Below, one piece after another: positions 58,440 through 64,000 of a DNA stretch of 64,000 nt. Positions within the stretch are counted from its first letter, which is position 1. Every line of letters starts with the position of its first letter. The stretch is from positions 124,001-188,000 of the forward strand of contig MU404132.1 of the NCBI GenBank assembly GCA_022695795.1, in the 5' to 3' direction. The translations under genes and the position numbers were made by a program. This DNA comes from Biscogniauxia marginata (Eukaryota > Ascomycota > Sordariomycetes > Xylariales > Xylariaceae). The notes under the pieces are model-generated. The model ran no database searches. It saw only the letters and a program-made list of their open reading frames with translations, and was not told where the DNA came from.

Positions 58440-59193
58440 ATCATAGCGTTCATCAAATGTGCGATTTTTCTGGAATGGACAAGCATATTTGTCCCCGAAG
58501 GAAAACGCGGCTTTTTCACTTGGGCATGCTACACCACCTGCGGGGCCGTCCCGGCCTCTCGATCATCATATTCATCATGAACCTTGTCAACTGCACTCCC
58601 TTTGAGAGCAATTGGAACTCGCCTATTCCTGGTGCTTATTGTCGCTTCGCTGTCCCGCAATTAGGCCTGGCATCGGCCACTACCAACCTCACCCTAGATC
58701 TGATTCCTCTCATCCTAGCGCAGAAGGTGATCTGGGGCCTGCGCATATCGTGGCAGAAGAAACTGGGTGTAAGCCTCATATTACTCATTGGTATAACGTA
58801 AATTGCAAAGTGCTGAATTCCGCTCGCGTTCGCGAATGCTGACAATCTCTGTACGATAGGGGCTGCGTTGCGAGTCTAGTGCGCCTATACTACGCGACGT
58901 TTTTCTATAGATCGAATGATACCAGTTACTATTTATCTATCTTGGCGCTGTGCTCTCTATGGGAGACAACCTGCGCTAACTTGATTTTATGCATGCCTTT
59001 CGTGCCGAAGGCTATAGTTGGTCTCAAGCAGGCGAAAGTGTTGACAAGCCTGAAGCGATATATGTCTTTGAAGAGTGAGTCCACATACGTTAATCACTCG
59101 GAATCTTTTCGTGATAATAAGGAAAAACGTCCCGTCAAACCAAGAGAGCACTGGTTTTCAGATTCGAGGGACATCGACAACAACTGTATCTAG
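58440..59193 (+). pseudogene. rhodopsin-domain (PTH11-like) integral membrane protein, partial
   Basis: Blocks of the fungal rhodopsin-like membrane family in order: FIKCAIFLEWTSIFVPEGK (58449 onward), a one-frame shift, then FIMNLVNCTPFESNW and the helix DLIPLILAQKVIWGL. A good intron (58798-58859, GTAAAT to GATAG) restores GITGCVASLVRLYY, followed by NDTSYY and LWETTCANLILCMPF. The C-terminal tail ends HWFSDSRDIDNNCI at 59193, family-like. The N-terminal three helices are absent or unrecognisable, and the frameshift near 58,540 breaks the chain. Such proteins are surface receptor or sensor candidates. The stop-rich 5' part means no functional product. Confidence 0.65.
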
Positions 59194-62100
59194 AGGATTC
59201 GTGGCCGGCCCTTCAAAGATCGGATATCGTCCACTCGACGGGGCATTATTCAGCTTGAGCTCAGTAGGGTTCATACGATGGAATGGCTCGGTGGTTATAG
59301 GTAATAAGTTTACATAGCCAAACTGAATGAACGAAGTTTAGATATCAGTTGCTTTTTTAGGGGTATCAAGTTCACACAGAAACCTATTAGAAGCCTCGCG
59401 TGGCTTCCAGCAGACTTGAATAGGGGATACAGGGACATAAATGCGGGACATGAAAGAGCTGGCTTGTACGTATAATGGCTGGTAGCTTTCATCTATTTCT
59501 AAGTTGATTTGCTTGCGCAACATCAACCTTGGTAACTCCCTACGTAAGGATCTAAACTCATGACTGTAACGCAATTTCTACCCATTTATGAAGTTATGTT
59601 CTTCTTAGTGCGAAGGACTCAGATAGCTGACTCGTAACTGTGAAAGAGACTGGAAGCATCTGAGATTGTATAGATACAGTGAAGTTCAGGTATAATTCAA
59701 AAGAAGATGGGATCTATGACCTCTTTAAAACACCTTAGATTCATTTGAACAATGTATATATACTTCTTACTACCCTATAGTCAGAATAGCTACCTCTACG
59801 TTAAAATGCCACTTGTTACTCAGAATACACTATACTTGCCGTTAACAATCATGATGAACTATTTACTATTTAGACTCATAGTTCCTCCTTCGAACGTGAA
59901 TCAACCCTGACATATTCGTCCGAGAACTAGCCAAACGCCACAAAAAGCAGTAAGGCCCTCAACGTACCCTAGTATTATTAACACACCCTCGTTCGATGGT
60001 CGGTAGTGATATTTGTAATTGGATATATTCTAAAATCGACATATATGGCAAGATCTATCTATCTGTCTCTCTTCCCATCTCTCACTCTCTCTCCCTGACC
60101 ACCGCGTGTAGGTATAATACCATAAAGGATCTCCCCTAGCTCACGTCAGCAAGAGCCTCGTCCCCAGCCTACTAGGACTTTACCTGCCCTATAGGTTGTA
60201 CGACTCTTTGCGGGGATGTGACCCTATATGACAGTTGTATCGAGGTGGTGGGGCTGAGGGAATAACATAATCAAGCCTAGATGTGATTAGAGACTACCCC
60301 CAAGTCTCTGTGATACCCTTCCTGCCTGACCCTTGAATGCAGGACTTTTGGGTATCGTATCTAGGCACCGGAAATCATGTTATAAGGGGTAACTAGTGCA
60401 CCATAGGGTCTATTTCCTAATATCGACAATATTGGTTGCTTACCTACCTACCTAATGCACTTATATACCACTTAGATCCAATCGGACAGGCGAAAAATGC
60501 CACAGACATCAGACCTATCTACCTGTTCTACCATGGCATCGGCAGGGCTTTCGGTCATGCTGCCTCTCGTCCCGGTCGTGTTAACCACTTGCTCTTTGTG
60601 GGTTGCCTGGGACCAGTATTGCGTTCTTGACGCTGTTTCGGAAGCCAGACTTGCAGCCATTGAGTAACAAACGCTTACGCTCCTACTTTACCTCTTTTTT
60701 CAACCGCGACGCACCTCGAGTGCTTGGTCTCCTCTCTATCACCGCCATCTCCTGTGGTGCTATATTGCGGTACTCCCCCGGCACTGTTATCCATGACGGG
60801 GGCGCATTCCCCTGGTATGTCTCAGGTAGGTACCTACCCTTCAAACTCTACCGACACACGTATGTAAAGTCAGTGTAAATAACCCTGTGAGGAAGGTCTC
60901 TTATTCGCGCTGGGACACCAGATATACGTTCCCTTCATTCTTCCCAGCATACGAGCTCTTCGAGGAGATGCAAAGGAGCAAAACGTTGCTGAGCTGGAGA
61001 ACTGGCTTCGCGTTCGTACGTGACAAAGCCATACCGTTGATATAGCCGCCTGGATATGCTGTACTGTTGCTACTCTGAGTAGTATCCGTTCTGAATAAAG
61101 GGAGCCTAAGGTCGCAGAATCCTTTCAACAATGCAAATGACGTCCGTGTAACACGCTGACTCCTGTAGTTCCGTCGCGGAGAGAAGGAATAGTATGCAAC
61201 GAAACCCAAGATGGCCGGTACAGTACCCCATCGCCTTCCTGGGCTTATGGGAGGGGAATATATCAATGTTTCGTAGGTAGATAGCTCATCAGCATAATGT
61301 ACAATCTCGTATTGGCTGCCCATACAGCTAGGTATTGTCAGTAGCGCATGCAACTATCCTGCCCTCCCGATGTTACCCGTTTACATTGTACGACAGCAAC
61401 AAGGCGAGAAAGGAAGTGGAATGGTGAATAGATCGGTTCGCGGGCTCTTCTGTTTATTGGTAGTTGGTTTGGGTAGTCAACGGTACCCCTTGTATTTAAT
61501 ATGGTAACCTTTATGACCGGCGATCTAATTTATTTCCAGCTTCGCCCCCACCCCTCTTCACCCATCAAACGCCTCACCCTCTTTATGTCTAATATACCCG
61601 TAGCATGTACCCTGTACTTGGGCAGGCTGTCTTGGAATCCTGACCCTTAGTAGGCTGCTCAAATAGAGATCTCAGATCAGAACTGGGAAGTGAGTGACCC
61701 TGGTCATCGGTGCTCCCTCTCTGCCTCTGCAGCATGCATCAGTAAAATAAGCTCCATAAAAATATTACATACTGTACACGTAAGTTATCTCACCAAATAA
61801 CAGTTTTCCCTTTAATAAGAACATATATTATTAAGGAGATATTTATAAATCTTTCTATATATGATGATGATTATATGTAACGTGGAGACCGTCCCGTAAT
61901 AAAGCAAACTATGCGTCCCAGGGCCATTATATCGCAGGGTTATAAAGGTATTAAAAGGGAACCCCGCGAGGTCCTCGGCCTCCTCGAGGACGTAGTCGGA
62001 CAGCTGCAACTGTCGCAGCCCGAACCCATGCAACTGCGTCTCAGAGATATAGTTTACGTTCCTTATATTGTAAATATGCAGTTGCTCCGAAAGTCAACAC

Positions 62101-62304
62101 CGATTTCTATTCTTAACTATCACTATTGACCCAAATCGCAAGGGACACTGCGATAGCCTTACATTCCTCCATATGCCGACATCATTGATTAAATCGTGGT
62201 CGTGTTACATGCTTTCTATGATTAGGTGAAATACTCGGGTGTAAGCTGTTGGCCTGTTGTCATATTGTCCAAGGGCAATTGAATTTGGATCGATTAGGCT
62301 ACCC
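59194..62304. other. 3.1 kb without recognisable genes
   Basis: Moderate GC, no RIP-like AT collapse. Frames such as 60901-61353 (-) and 60603-60878 (+) have no domain, intron logic or coding character. A tctctctcccatctctcactctctctc tract lies near 60,060-60,100. No LTR or terminal repeat is recognised. Confidence 0.5.
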
Positions 62305-63105
62305 CTAATTCATCTTCTCGCACACGTACAACAGATCAGTCCGCATTGTATATTTAACACCCTGTAAAACATCGTCGCCCGAGTGCAGCGTATCCCTCTG
62401 TTGGAAGAGCAGAATCCGCCCGGCCTTGGGCTCCACATCGTACCGTCTCTTCATATTCATTGCATGGAATGTCGTCGCACCGCCGACTGTCACATTTGCG
62501 GTGGCCTCTTTTCTCTCCTCCGTAGTCATCTTCGCGAGCTCCTCCTCGGGAGGCATCCCGGAATCGTTTAGGTACAGGTGAATGGTGAAGTACGACCTCT
62601 CCTTGGTGTCGGGCGCTTCATACATCGCGTCGCAGTGGGGACGGAAGTACTCGCCGCCGACGTACTTCAGGAAGCGCATGCGCTCGTTAGGTCCTGTAGC
62701 CGTCCAGACTTCACCCTTCTTCATCGGCCTTATCCCCGTGATTCTTGGTCTAGATTCCAATCGTAAGATCTCTTGCACTTCGGGAAGATGCTCAATACGT
62801 TTCCAAATTTTGACCGCAATGTCTCGCGAGTCCCAAATGATTCGGCCACATTTGCGGGTGTCTTCATACATGGCTTGCTTGCCCATGCCGGTTTTAACCA
62901 TAGCTCTCTCCCAGGCACCATCGCAGGTCGCCTCGGCGGCCTTGATGAGCAACTGGCACTCTTCAGGCGAGAGGGCGTTGTCGATGACGCAGGCATATAG
63001 CTGAGACATCTCTGGAATTTCTGTCTTGGTGAAATCGACCTTCTCCGCTTTAACATCGTTTGCCGGCTGCGATAAGAAGTCACTTGGGAGGACTTCGTCC
63101 GCCAT
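62305..63105 (-). CDS. prolyl-4-hydroxylase-like 2OG-Fe(II) oxygenase
   Basis: A single exon of 266 aa. The P4Hc fold is shown by the metal ligands H157 and D159 in RPHCDAMYE and H241 in DTLHSGDD. K251 or R255 (GVKYTMRTD) is the 2-oxoglutarate-binding base. An N-terminal region with CVIDNALSPEECQLLI precedes the oxygenase core. No signal peptide, so probably a cytosolic or nuclear hydroxylase. The substrate is unknown. The catalytic set is complete. Upstream sequence (63106 onward) is the promoter side. Confidence 0.85.
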   Translation of the reverse strand: MADEVLPSDFLSQPANDVKAEKVDFTKTEIPEMSQLYACVIDNALSPEECQLLIKAAEATCDGAWERAMVKTGMGKQAMYEDTRKCGRIIWDSRDIAVKIWKRIEHLPEVQEILRLESRPRITGIRPMKKGEVWTATGPNERMRFLKYVGGEYFRPHCDAMYEAPDTKERSYFTIHLYLNDSGMPPEEELAKMTTEERKEATANVTVGGATTFHAMNMKRRYDVEPKAGRILLFQQRDTLHSGDDVLQGVKYTMRTDLLYVCEKMN

Positions 63106-64000
63106 TGTAGTTGTGTCGTGTGCGTTTAGCTAAGGCTTAAACGATTTCACTGGAGTTGCATTAATTTTGAGAAGACATGCGTCGAGCTTGGGAATGAATC
63201 GTCCACGTGTGTATCAACATTCGAATCCTGACGCCTGCGTGGCGCAGCTATCGTCCGATGGGGTCGATCGCCATTGACCGGGGAACGGGGAATGGTGAGT
63301 CGCTGTCGGCCCCTGCCTAACACCCGAATGAGGATGAACCACGCTGGAAGCCGTGTTAAGAATAGTAGACGCTTATAAGCACTAGTCTGAGCCCAGGATT
63401 TGACAGCTATAGGCTCCGCAACTAGTTTTATACATTATATTCTAATAGTTGCGAAGCGTGATCCCTTTCGCGAGTAACGTCTACTTACGTATGTCAAAAT
63501 ATTATATGAATACTTACTACATAGTTGCATCTTAGAAACTGATGAAGATGTTCCTTGCCCAAGGTATTCACGGTGACATATGCCGTTGAGTATACCTTAG
63601 GTAATTGGGGTTCATGCGATCAATAGGTGGCGCTCTAGTAAATATATCCATCTTCTTTCATCAATTGCCTTGAACCATTATTAATCAGCTTAATCGTAGT
63701 CGGGACGCATTCATTATAGGGGGGTATAGTTGCGCGAGGAAGAAATGGAGACCTCCAGCTAGATACGAAGAGGATTTCTTATGTAGACCACTTATATCAT
63801 ATAAGTATGACTGCCATGTCTTGAATAAGTGTCAACGGAGTGAGTAGACGCACAACAGACTGAGATTAAATGCGAGTATGGGATCACTAGAGAGCCCCGG
63901 ACATTCGGGGCGGCTGCATCCTATGTTATATACGAACCTGCTGTAACTCTTGTCTAAGCTTGCCTGGTTACTTGTATGATACCTCTTAGCCTTCATGTCC
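63106..64000. other. upstream flank to window end, nothing recognised
   Basis: No supportable gene, repeat or RNA. Composition is balanced to slightly AT-rich. Confidence 0.5.

Noticed and set aside
60901..61353. 150-aa minus-strand frame
   Set aside because: Composition and context look random; no motif, no neighbour support.

Overview
This window is nuclear DNA from a filamentous ascomycete, most likely Pezizomycotina. The genes have short GT-AG introns (49-169 nt) with CTNAC-type branch sites. The protein families are typical of moulds: HET, 2EXR, PA-TM-RING, a dynamin-like GTPase, a Sos7-type kinetochore protein and rhodopsin-domain membrane proteins. The transposons carry heavy C-to-T decay on both strands (CAA to TAA, TGG to TAG, GAT to AAT), the signature of repeat-induced point mutation (RIP). 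No species can be named from this alone.

Layout. 1-20,080 is an AT-rich repeat island built as nested transposons. A pogo/Fot1-like DNA transposon (250-18379) is split by a Ty3 retrotransposon on the minus strand (E2, 294-15294). E2 is itself split by a second Ty3 element on the plus strand (E1, 1313-8824). The right part of the pogo element also holds a small inverted-repeat element (15577-16459), which carries a solo LTR. Target-site duplications can be read at every junction. Right of the stack lie a tRNA-Asn gene with an 8-nt intron (19161-19242) and a second small inverted-repeat element (19417-19889).

20,080-30,500 is gene-poor and decaying: a 2OG-Fe(II) oxygenase, two unrecognised genes, a RIP-damaged phosphotransferase-like pseudogene and a short ORF. 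30,500-47,500 is the healthy gene block: PA-TM-RING ubiquitin ligase (-), dynamin-like GTPase (-), HET protein (+), an RS/DR-rich nuclear protein (-) divergent from Sos7 (+) over a perfect CRE-type palindrome, a 2EXR protein (+) and a possible tiny membrane protein (-).

At 48,286 the tail of a GMC oxidoreductase pseudogene is cut by a third Ty3 copy (E3, 48510-56317), which itself carries a young solo LTR. 56,318-62,300 holds broken genes (EthD domain, rhodopsin domain) and long stretches without recognisable genes. A single-exon prolyl-4-hydroxylase-like gene lies at 62305-63105.

The most notable system is the Ty3 family itself. All three copies carry a chromodomain at the end of pol, a second ORF antisense to pol with Zn2Cys6 spacing, a self-priming type primer site, and LTRs whose 3' half is shared while the U3 halves differ. 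Two independent family insertions fall about 20 bp apart at the convergent end of pol and the antisense ORF.
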